From: Clostridiales bacterium
Lineage (GTDB): Bacteria > Bacillota > Clostridia > Christensenellales > UBA1242
Direction: 5' to 3'
Length of the DNA stretch: 34,193 nt
NCBI GenBank assembly: GCA_015055905.1
Contig: SVHI01000014.1
Location: 1-34,193 of the forward strand
A model generated the notes under the pieces. The model searched no databases and was not told where the DNA came from. It saw only the letters and a list, made by a program, of their open reading frames with translations. Below are positions 6,746-12,833 of this stretch, piece by piece (position 1 is the stretch's first letter; every line of letters starts with the position of its first letter). A program made the position numbers and the translations under genes.

Positions 6746-8449
6746 ATGTTACTTAGCAAATTATGCGGAGTGAGAACAAAAGATATTCCTTCAGACGCAA
6801 AAATGGTCAGCCACCAACTTATGCTTCGTGCTGGCTATATGAAACAAATGTCTAACGGAATCTATACACTTTCTGCACTCGCACAAAAAACTTGTTTAAA
6901 AATAGAAAACATCATTCGTGAAGAAATGAACAAACTCGAAGGACAAGAAGTTAAATTCCCAGTCGTTATGCCAAAAGAACTCTGGGATATGTCTGGAAGA
7001 TACACTTCAATCGGCAGCGAGATGGTTCGTTTCGAAGATAGAAACAATCACAAAATGCTTCTTGGAATGACTCACGAAGAGGCTAGTGTTCACCTTGCAA
7101 AAAACTGGGTGACATCACACTCTCAACTTCCATTTATGATTTATCAAATCCAAACAAAGTTTAGAGACGAGCCAAGAAGTCGTGGCGGACTCATTCGTGT
7201 TCGTGAATTCACAATGAAAGACGCATATTCATTCCACACATCAATGGAAGACCTTGACAAATATTATATGCGTGTTCACGAAGCATACGAAAACATCTAC
7301 AAAAGAATTGGTCTTAAGCACTTCATTTCAGTTAAATCAGACACTGGTATGATGGGCGGAAGCGTTGCTCACGAATTTATGAGCATCAACGATTCTGGTG
7401 AAGATGAACTCATTCTTTGCGACTGTGGTTATAAATCTAACCAAGAAGTTGCTGAATGTGTTGAAATGCCTGCATCAAACGAGGCAGTTAAAGGCGAAAT
7501 CAAAGAAGTTTTCACTGACGACGCAAAAGAAATCGATGCAGTTTGCAAATTGCTTGGAACTGACGCTGCTCACACTGTTAAGGCTGTGGCATACGCAATC
7601 AAAGGCGAAGACGGAATCGTTCTTGCATTTGTTCGCGGCGACAAAGAAATCAATGAAGCAAAACTTAAAAAAGTTACTAAAAAGGATATCGTTCCTTTCT
7701 CAGCAGAAAATGACTCACGTCTTTGCGCTGGAAACATCGGTCCAATCGGCTTGAAACTTGATGGCGGCTGCGTTATTGTTTATGACAACTCTTTGAAAAA
7801 TGCCGTTAATATGGTTATTGGTGCAAACAAAAAAGATTATCACCTTGACAATGTTTGCATCGCTAGAGACCTTCCAAACATTGAATTTTTCGATATTGCA
7901 AAGGTTCAAGACGGTGACACCTGTCCACTTTGCGGCAAAGGCAAAGTTCACATTGCTCACGGCATTGAAATCGGCAATATTTTCCAACTTGGAACAAAAT
8001 ACACCGATTCAATGGGTATGCGTGTTTCTGGTCCAGACAGCAAAGAAATTACTCCAATTATGGGCTGTTATGGCATTGGCGTAGGCAGAAACCTCGCTTG
8101 TGTTATTGAAGATAACCACGACGATTATGGCATTATTATGCCAAAGGAAATCGCTCCTTATCCAGTTCACATTTGTGCTCTTAGACTCGATGACGAAAGA
8201 GTTCAAGAAACCACAAATAAACTCTATAGCGACCTTGAAAAGTCTGGCATTGAATGTTTATTTGATGACAGAAACGTGTCTCCAGGCATCAAGTTTGCTG
8301 AGGCTGACCTTATTGGTATGCCAGTTAGACTTGTTGTTTCACCAAAGGGTCTTGAAGAAAACCTTGTTGAAATCAAAAACAGAGCAACTGGGGAAGTTGT
8401 TAAGGTTAATCCAGACAAAGCAGTTGAAACAATTAAATCAATGTTATAA
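6746..8449 (+). CDS. proS: Prolyl-tRNA synthetase, bacterial type with INS editing domain
   Basis: ProRS charges tRNA-Pro. The 567-residue length is normal for the bacterial-type enzyme. Motif 2 is FRDEPRSRGGLIRVREF, and motif 3 is GIGVGRNLACVIEDNHDD. Between them, about residues 225-385, lies the YbaK-like INS domain (AAHTVKAVAYAIKG, AFVRGDKEINEAKL) that deacylates Ala-tRNA-Pro. A C-terminal anticodon-binding domain follows. The ribosome binding site AAAGGAGAA lies in the 11-nt gap after alaS. Pairing AlaRS and ProRS in one transcript gives both enzymes a shared supply; both handle small amino acids with known cross-mischarging. Confidence 0.97.
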   Translation: MLLSKLCGVRTKDIPSDAKMVSHQLMLRAGYMKQMSNGIYTLSALAQKTCLKIENIIREEMNKLEGQEVKFPVVMPKELWDMSGRYTSIGSEMVRFEDRNNHKMLLGMTHEEASVHLAKNWVTSHSQLPFMIYQIQTKFRDEPRSRGGLIRVREFTMKDAYSFHTSMEDLDKYYMRVHEAYENIYKRIGLKHFISVKSDTGMMGGSVAHEFMSINDSGEDELILCDCGYKSNQEVAECVEMPASNEAVKGEIKEVFTDDAKEIDAVCKLLGTDAAHTVKAVAYAIKGEDGIVLAFVRGDKEINEAKLKKVTKKDIVPFSAENDSRLCAGNIGPIGLKLDGGCVIVYDNSLKNAVNMVIGANKKDYHLDNVCIARDLPNIEFFDIAKVQDGDTCPLCGKGKVHIAHGIEIGNIFQLGTKYTDSMGMRVSGPDSKEITPIMGCYGIGVGRNLACVIEDNHDDYGIIMPKEIAPYPVHICALRLDDERVQETTNKLYSDLEKSGIECLFDDRNVSPGIKFAEADLIGMPVRLVVSPKGLEENLVEIKNRATGEVVKVNPDKAVETIKSML

Positions 8450-8456
8450 AACAAAA

Positions 8457-8485
8457 AAGATAAGCAAATTGCTTATCTTTTTTTA
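8457..8485. terminator. Bidirectional terminator between proS and the recombinase gene
   Basis: The arms AAGATAAGC (8457-8465) and GCTTATCTT (8471-8479) have a 5-nt loop, flanked by A6 and T7, so it can act in both directions. The stop of the recombinase gene lies in the T-run. Confidence 0.85.
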
Positions 8486-9535
8486 TTCCGCTCTAAGCGA
8501 TACTGCATTTGATGCCTCACGACGTATTTTGTCAGACATAGCAGCATAGTGCTTCTTTGTAGTGTTAACATCACGATGTCCCAAAACATCGGCAACTATA
8601 TAAATGTCTTGTGTGGCTTGATAAAGCCTTGTGCCATAAGTTGAACGAAGTTTGTGAGGTGTGATATGTTTGAGTGGAGCAACGATTGTTGCATACTTTT
8701 TAACAAGTTTTTGAACCGCTCTTGTGGTTATACGCTTGTTTTGAAGTGAAACAAACAGAGCAGGCTCATTAACAAGTTGTGGGTTTTTGGCGCGCTCTTC
8801 AATCCAATAGAATAACGCAACTTTAACCTCATCACTGAAATACAAAATTACTTGGTTTCCACCTTTACGGGTAATTTTCATACCATTGATTTTAAAATCA
8901 ATATCTTCAACGTTTAAACCGACACATTCCGACACACGCAGACCAGTTCCAAGTAACAGCGTCATAATTGCAGTGTCACGAATTTTTGTATGCTTATGAA
9001 AGCCTTTTTCGTGGCCAGACAAGCCATAACCAGACTCAACAGTTCCCAAAAACTTATAAACTTCATCATCTTCAAACCTAATGATTGGCTTATCGTGAAG
9101 TTTTGGCATTTCAATTTTACTCGCAAGGTCAACTGAAATCATTTCTCGTCTAAAGTAATATTTAAAAAATGAACGAACAGCCGCAATTTTTCTGGCTTTT
9201 CCACGTTCGCCATTTGTCACAATCTCGCCGTCTTTTTTTTCATAAGATGTGAGATAACTCATATATCTTTCAAAGTGTGTTGAATGAAACTTTTCAAGGT
9301 CTTTAACTTCAAGTTCAAACATCGACTTTTTATCACGAAACAAGTTTGTTTCTGTTAACGCCCAGTTAAAAAATGTTCGCAGGTCATAAGCATAATTAAT
9401 TCTTGTGAGCGCGCTGGTCTTATTTTCAATTCCAGTAAAAAAATCTAACGCAAAATCAGGGAAGTCATAAAGAACTTCTCTTAGCCTTGCGGTCAGTTTT
9501 GTTCGCTGCTCATTGTAATAATCTTGCTTTTTCAT
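8483..9535 (-). CDS. xerS: XerS-like tyrosine recombinase
   Basis: This 350-residue tyrosine recombinase has the full catalytic set: Arg200 (GTGLRVSE), Lys224 (TRKGG), His294 and Arg297 (HKLRSTYGT), His320 (LGHRD) and the nucleophile Tyr330 (KKHYAA). The N-terminal SAM-like core-binding domain (about 25-135) carries DLRTFFNW and RKIAAVRSFFKYYF. It is about 50 residues longer than XerC/XerD and close to the 356 residues of streptococcal/lactococcal XerS, which it resembles in layout. XerS-type enzymes act alone on dif-like sites beside their gene to resolve chromosome dimers. No phage or transfer genes are near, so an integrase role is less likely. The ATG has no ribosome binding site; a consensus promoter ends 6 nt before it, which suggests a leaderless mRNA. 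The XerS subfamily label is inference. Confidence 0.85.
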   Translation of the reverse strand: MKKQDYYNEQRTKLTARLREVLYDFPDFALDFFTGIENKTSALTRINYAYDLRTFFNWALTETNLFRDKKSMFELEVKDLEKFHSTHFERYMSYLTSYEKKDGEIVTNGERGKARKIAAVRSFFKYYFRREMISVDLASKIEMPKLHDKPIIRFEDDEVYKFLGTVESGYGLSGHEKGFHKHTKIRDTAIMTLLLGTGLRVSECVGLNVEDIDFKINGMKITRKGGNQVILYFSDEVKVALFYWIEERAKNPQLVNEPALFVSLQNKRITTRAVQKLVKKYATIVAPLKHITPHKLRSTYGTRLYQATQDIYIVADVLGHRDVNTTKKHYAAMSDKIRREASNAVSLRAE

Positions 9536-9541
9536 AATATA

Positions 9542-9570
9542 ATTATAAAATAGTAAATTTATTTTTGCAA
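9542..9570 (-). promoter_or_regulatory. Leaderless promoter of the recombinase gene
   Basis: On minus, TTGCAA (9570-9565), 17 bp, TATAAT (9547-9542), then 6 nt to the ATG, so the predicted +1 is the A of the start codon. Confidence 0.7.
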
Positions 9571-9588
9571 ATATTTTGCGAATAGTTT
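9563..9588. repeat. Tandem TTTTGCRAATA repeats over the recombinase promoter
   Basis: TTTTGCAAATA (9563-9573) is followed directly by TTTTGCGAATA (9574-9584). The second copy and its flank, TTTTGCGAATAGTTT (9574-9588), are identical over 15 bp to 11834-11848, which includes the right arm of the dif-like inverted repeat. The repeats cover the -35 box of the recombinase gene, as an autoregulatory binding site would. Confidence 0.7.
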
Positions 9589-9596
9589 TATTACAC

Positions 9597-9625
9597 TTGA
9601 CAAATTTTCTTTATAAATTTAAACT
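9597..9625 (+). promoter_or_regulatory. Leaderless promoter of the SerRS-arm-like gene
   Basis: TTGACA (9597-9602), 17 bp, TAAACT (9620-9625), then 6 nt to the ATG at 9632. The predicted +1 is the start codon itself, and no Shine-Dalgarno sequence is present. Confidence 0.65.
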
Positions 9626-9631
9626 AAAACT

Positions 9632-10432
9632 ATGATTGCATTAAATGAACTAGTTAAAAATTATGACAACTTTGTTGATAGATATAAGTTAATGGGGAAG
9701 AAAGCCAAACTCGACTCTATTATTTTTCTTGAGAAAAAATTTACAAAATTGCAACTTGAAACAAACCAAGAACGTTCAAACTGCAATAAACTCTGCGGCA
9801 ATGTTGCTGAAAAACTTAGACGCGGTGAAAGCACCACGAGTTTAATTGATGAAATCAACTCGCTCGACAAAAAGATTAATTCGTCAACAGCAAAACTCAC
9901 TTCACTTTATAAAAAAATCAACAACAAACTCAAAAAACTCCCAAGTTATCCAAGAGAAGATAACGTTTTAAATATTCCAATAAAAACAACTCAAACAAAT
10001 CTTGGTGCAAAAGATTTTGTTAATGAAATCGCAAAAATTGCCGAAATTAGAGAGTTGGAAGAAACAACTCTAGACTTTCTCAAATCTCAAGAAAACTGCG
10101 TTTTTGAGGTAGAAAAACTGCCAACTATCATTGGTTTTAAAAACAAAATTTCAATTCTATCTTCAAAAGACGATGTGCTTAAAATTTATGACAAACTTAT
10201 TAATTTTTTAGAGCAAAACGCAAAACTTTTAATCAAAAAGTCAATCAAGCAAATGAAAAAAGAAAGCACAAGTGAATACAGAACTGTGCTGGCAGACAGG
10301 TCAGTGATTGACATTAGGCTAGTTGAAGAATATTATTCAAGAGAATACAGCCTAAAATATCACGACTCAAAAAAAGATATGTCTAGGTTTTTAAACCAAA
10401 TAGACATATTCATTTATTCAAAATCATTCTAA
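9632..10432 (+). CDS. Orphan protein resembling the seryl-tRNA synthetase N-terminal arm
   Basis: The first 125 or so of 266 residues follow the layout of the SerRS tRNA-binding domain: an initial ELVKNYDNFVDRYKLMG segment, a long helical hairpin with KLQLETNQERSNCNKLCG and a GEST turn followed by LIDEINSL, and the exit KLKKLPSYPRED, which mirrors the LPNxPHxxVP linker of SerRS. The rest (about 130-266) does not show class II motifs 2 and 3, so it is not a working synthetase. It might be a degenerate core or an unrelated domain. The long arm of SerRS binds the variable arm of tRNA-Ser, so an RNA-binding role is conceivable. The gene is divergent from the recombinase gene with 96 bp between them, lacks a ribosome binding site and has its own terminator. 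Confidence 0.7.
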   Translation: MIALNELVKNYDNFVDRYKLMGKKAKLDSIIFLEKKFTKLQLETNQERSNCNKLCGNVAEKLRRGESTTSLIDEINSLDKKINSSTAKLTSLYKKINNKLKKLPSYPREDNVLNIPIKTTQTNLGAKDFVNEIAKIAEIRELEETTLDFLKSQENCVFEVEKLPTIIGFKNKISILSSKDDVLKIYDKLINFLEQNAKLLIKKSIKQMKKESTSEYRTVLADRSVIDIRLVEEYYSREYSLKYHDSKKDMSRFLNQIDIFIYSKSF

Positions 10433-10457
10433 CCAAACATTTTTGTTTGGTTTTTTT
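10431..10457 (+). terminator. Terminator of the SerRS-arm-like gene
   Basis: The arms AACCAAACA (10431-10439) and TGTTTGGTT (10444-10452) close a T4 loop and are followed by more T residues. The stop codon overlaps the first arm. Confidence 0.8.
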
Positions 10458-10465
10458 CTTGCAAT

Positions 10466-10492
10466 AAAAAAACCTTAGCGGTTAGGCTAAGG
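10466..10492 (-). terminator. Terminator of the Lys/Ala/Pro-tail membrane protein gene
   Basis: The arms CCTTAGC (10473-10479) and GCTAAGG (10486-10492) have a 6-nt loop; on minus they are followed by T7. Confidence 0.8.
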
Positions 10493-10493
10493 C

Positions 10494-11105
10494 TTATTTC
10501 TTTGTGGTTGTTTTCTTTGCTGTTGTTTTAGCAGCTGGTTTCTTTGTAGCAGCGGCTTTTGGAGCAGCTTTTGGAGCAGCTTTTGGGGCAGCTGGTTTTT
10601 CTTCAACAATTGTTTGTTCTGTTTTGATTGTGTTTACAAAGTTTGTTGCATTTTGGAAAGCATTTGTTCCACGGTTGAATGTAGCAACTTTCTCTTCAGC
10701 GGTGAGTGTCTTCTTTTCGCCTGAAACTTCAACAAAGTTATTAATTGCTTGTTTATCAACTGCTTTTTTTGTGTGTTGTTCAACTTCGTGATTAACAATA
10801 ACAGTAGATGAGTTTAATTCATCATTAGCAGCTTTGTTAACGTCTGTGATTTGATTTACAAAGTGAAGAACTGCATTGTCATCTTCATAAACGCGAGGTT
10901 CTTCAACTGGAGCCTCTTCAGGAAGGGCAACTTCGCCATCAACTCTTTCAACTCTGTCTTCAACTCTTTGAACATCTGTGCCGGTTTTCTTTCTTCTTAA
11001 GTTATACCAAATCAATAAACCAACTACAGCCAAAATTAAAACAATGTCCAAAACGATAATAGCAATCAAACTGCCATCAACTTTACATAAAAAGTTATTT
11101 AACAT
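10494..11105 (-). CDS. Single-pass membrane protein with a Lys/Ala/Pro-rich, histone H1-like tail
   Basis: The 203-residue protein starts with a short N-terminus, one hydrophobic helix (about 12-34) and the stop-transfer cluster RRKK, giving a cytoplasmic C-terminus. A polar acidic middle follows. The last 35 residues are three APKA repeats and then a tail of K, A, T and P only, like the H1-type tails of bacterial DNA-binding proteins. The sequence suggests a membrane anchor for nucleic acid or another anionic partner; no family is recognised. The ribosome binding site is AGAGAGGTGG, with TATAAT about 15 nt further upstream. It lies between the recombinase gene and the dif-like repeat, which makes a role in local DNA organisation worth testing, but that is speculation. 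Confidence 0.75.
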   Translation of the reverse strand: MLNNFLCKVDGSLIAIIVLDIVLILAVVGLLIWYNLRRKKTGTDVQRVEDRVERVDGEVALPEEAPVEEPRVYEDDNAVLHFVNQITDVNKAANDELNSSTVIVNHEVEQHTKKAVDKQAINNFVEVSGEKKTLTAEEKVATFNRGTNAFQNATNFVNTIKTEQTIVEEKPAAPKAAPKAAPKAAATKKPAAKTTAKKTTTKK

Positions 11106-11242
11106 AATCCACCTCTCTATATTATAACAATTTTATTATATCACATAAAAAAAATAATAAATAATAAAATTTTACACTTTTTCAAACTTTTTAAAAAATT
11201 TTTTGATTATTTAGGTGTTATTTCACACATAATTAGCAAATT

Positions 11243-11378
11243 AAAAAATCGGGTGAGTCATAATGACGATTTCTCACACAAAATTACAAAAACTTACCGC
11301 TAAATAATTTAAAGATTCTGTCTCACAGCGTCTCACAAAATCATTTCAAATTTTAAATGGAAACTCACCCGATTTTTT
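11243..11378 (+). repeat. Perfect 16-bp inverted repeat enclosing 104 nt, T-run at the end; possible small RNA
   Basis: AAAAAATCGGGTGAGT (11243-11258) is the exact reverse complement of 11363-11378, which runs on into further T residues. A transcript would close its own 5' and 3' ends with a 16-bp stem. CATAAT at 11228-11233 could be a -10 giving a start near 11240, with TTGATT 19 bp upstream as a poor -35. The stem is a direct observation; an RNA gene is inference. Confidence 0.45.
11315..11337 (+). repeat. 23-bp direct repeat, copy 1
   Basis: Identical to 11550-11572. It begins ATTCTGTCTCAC and holds two GTCTCAC heptamers 3 bp apart. Confidence 0.85.
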
Positions 11379-11549
11379 TTTCAATGATTTTTCTGGGGGA
11401 GTCACAAAAATTTCGCCCTAGTGTTATTCAGCAAATTAGAAACACTATTCAATCTCAAAATATCTCTTCAGCAAACACTATATGGAATTTTGGTTCACAC
11501 AGTTTATCGTGAAACAATTTGGTTGGATAATGGGTCAACAATTTTTTTC

Positions 11550-11572
11550 ATTCTGTCTCACAGCGTCTCACA
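11550..11572 (+). repeat. 23-bp direct repeat, copy 2
   Basis: Identical to 11315-11337, 235 bp away in the same orientation. It is followed by another CACAGCGTC unit. Confidence 0.85.
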
Positions 11573-11815
11573 CAGCGTCACGCAAAATAAATTCCCAGTA
11601 TCTCACATCACATAATACCACAGCGTGTCTCACAACACATAGCACCACAAACCATAAATAAAATCACACAAACGAAAATTAAAAATCAAGCCAAAGCGCG
11701 TCACAGCAAAACTACAAGCCAAATCAAAAACATTCAAATTCAAACTGGCTCACAAAACCAGATTCAAAAACCGACTGTTAATAACTGTCAACAACCCCAC
11801 TTCCACCCCTAGCAT

Positions 11816-11845
11816 CTATTCGCAAAAGCTGTGTTTTGCGAATAG
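11816..11845. promoter_or_regulatory. dif: dif-like site: perfect 12-6-12 inverted repeat
   Basis: The arms CTATTCGCAAAA (11816-11827) and TTTTGCGAATAG (11834-11845) flank a 6-bp centre GCTGTG. No T-run follows, so it is not a terminator. Arms of 11-13 bp with a 6-8 bp centre are the standard geometry of tyrosine recombinase core sites such as dif. It lies 2.3 kb from the recombinase gene, and 15 bp including the right arm recur in that gene's promoter. The structure is seen directly; function as the dif site is inference. Confidence 0.65.
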
Positions 11846-12033
11846 TTTGCACGAAGGTTTTTCACAATTCCCGAATTTATCAACATTCGCGGCTGTTAAT
11901 AATTTTGAATTTTTGACACTCCATTTTTCAAAAAAGACCTCTTTTTCTCTTCCACCCCACCGACAGTCTCTCTCTAGTGTTTAAAATTTTAGTCTCAAAT
12001 CGTGTTAAAATTTTTAAAAATTCAAAGTCAATT

Positions 12034-12143
12034 TTAATAAATCAAACACTAAAATTTAATCTAATTTTGATAATAAACTAGGCAAGTTTGATTAGGTGAG
12101 AAAATTAAATTCTATAAAAAACAGGTGAGAATTGATTTATTAA
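12034..12143. repeat. AT-rich 12-bp inverted repeat
   Basis: TTAATAAATCAA (12034-12045) is the perfect reverse complement of 12132-12143, with 86 bp between. Inside and beside it AGGTGAGAA occurs twice. In DNA this AT-rich the repeat may have no function. Confidence 0.4.
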
Positions 12144-12230
12144 ACACTTCAAATTTTTCTCAAAAATTTTTAAACTCACCCATTCACTCCCCTCAAAATT
12201 AGTTTTATACTAACCTACTAAATTTTTAAA

Positions 12231-12258
12231 TTGACAAAATTTTAAATTGAACTATACT
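12231..12258 (+). promoter_or_regulatory. Promoter of trmL
   Basis: TTGACA (12231-12236) and TATACT (12253-12258) are 16 bp apart. The start near 12265 gives a leader of about 34 nt with AAGGAG before the ATG. Confidence 0.7.
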
Positions 12259-12298
12259 TATAAATTGTTAAAACTACCCTATCACTCAAGGAGCAAAA

Positions 12299-12802
12299 AT
12301 GATTAATATTGTTTTAGTTGAACCAGAGATTCCACAAAACTCTGGAAACATTGTTAGAACTTGTGCAGCCATTGGTGCAAAACTTTATATGGTTAAACCA
12401 CTTGGCTTTATTATGGACGACAAACATTTCAAACGTGCTGGAATGGACTACTTAGATTTCGCAAGCGTTTCAGTTGTTGATTCATTCCAAGAAATTTTGG
12501 ACGCAAACAAAAATGCCACCTTTTATTATGCTAGCACAAAATCTCAAAAAAATTACTGTGACGTGACATATCCAGATGGCTGTTTTATTGTTTTTGGAAA
12601 AGAAAGCTATGGGCTTAGCGAAAACATATTGAAAAACAACTATGACAAATGCGTTCGTATTCCAATGAGTTCGAAAGCAAGAAGCCTCAACCTTTCAAAC
12701 TCTGTTGCAATTATTGCCTATGAGGCAATGCGTCAACAAAATTTTGAATCTCTTCAAGAATATGGCCAACTCACTGGAAGAATTGAAAATGACAACTATT
12801 AA
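12299..12802 (+). CDS. trmL: tRNA (cytidine/uridine-34 2'-O)-methyltransferase, SPOUT family
   Basis: TrmL uses S-adenosylmethionine to methylate the wobble ribose of leucine tRNAs. The 167-residue length is typical. The N-terminus IVLVEPEIPQNSGNIVRTC and the C-terminal knot motifs, FGKESYGLSE and IPMSSKARSLNLSNSVAI, are diagnostic for the YibK/CspR branch of the SpoU-TrmD superfamily. The trefoil knot forms around the last of these. AAGGAG lies 6 nt before the ATG. The gene is monocistronic, on plus among mostly minus genes, and converges on the metallopeptidase gene with a shared hairpin. Confidence 0.95.
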   Translation: MINIVLVEPEIPQNSGNIVRTCAAIGAKLYMVKPLGFIMDDKHFKRAGMDYLDFASVSVVDSFQEILDANKNATFYYASTKSQKNYCDVTYPDGCFIVFGKESYGLSENILKNNYDKCVRIPMSSKARSLNLSNSVAIIAYEAMRQQNFESLQEYGQLTGRIENDNY

Positions 12803-12803
12803 A

Positions 12804-12833
12804 AAAAGACCTCTATCTAAAGAGGTCTTTTTT
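12804..12833. terminator. Bidirectional terminator between trmL and the YgjP-type gene
   Basis: The arms AAAAGACCTCT (12804-12814) and AGAGGTCTTTT (12821-12831) close a 6-nt loop. The stop codon of the minus gene lies in the loop. Confidence 0.85.

Larger units (their letters stand above)
11106..12298. other. 1.2-kb non-coding stretch rich in repeats, candidate replication terminus region
   Basis: There is no convincing gene in this stretch. It holds a 16-bp long-range inverted repeat (11243-11378), a 23-bp direct repeat (11315 and 11550), five same-strand GTCTCAC copies, a perfect 12-6-12 inverted repeat (11816-11845), three TTATNAACA-type nonamers (11776-11902), AT-rich inverted repeats (12034-12143) and the trmL promoter (12231-12258). 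By hand count 11581-11820 has 71 C and 20 G on plus. A 64-codon frame at 11421 with a non-ATG start has no ribosome binding site and is not called. Confidence 0.7.

Noticed and set aside
8483-9535. Phage or integrative-element integrase
   Set aside because: No phage, conjugation or cargo genes and no att-like tRNA overlap are nearby; the surrounding genes are ordinary chromosomal ones, and the length and layout fit XerS better.
10545-10595. Simple-sequence expansion in the membrane protein gene
   Set aside because: The repeated APKA codons form a short in-frame repeat in a plausible basic tail; there is no sign of frame disruption.
11421-11615. 64-codon open frame in the non-coding region
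   Set aside because: It has a non-ATG start and no ribosome binding site, and the product is unrecognisable and overlaps the repeat cluster; it is probably chance.
11816-11845. Rho-independent terminator
   Set aside because: The perfect hairpin has no T-run on either side and does not follow a gene closely.
11106-12298. Large structured RNA of the ROOL/GOLLD/OLE kind
   Set aside because: The central part is C- and A-rich with very little G on plus, so stable long-range pairing is unlikely; only the 11243-11378 part keeps a clear stem.
11106-12298. CRISPR array or replication origin
   Set aside because: The repeats are few and irregularly spaced, with no spacers of equal size and no cas genes. 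There is no dnaA, dnaN or other origin gene, and gene orientation converges here.
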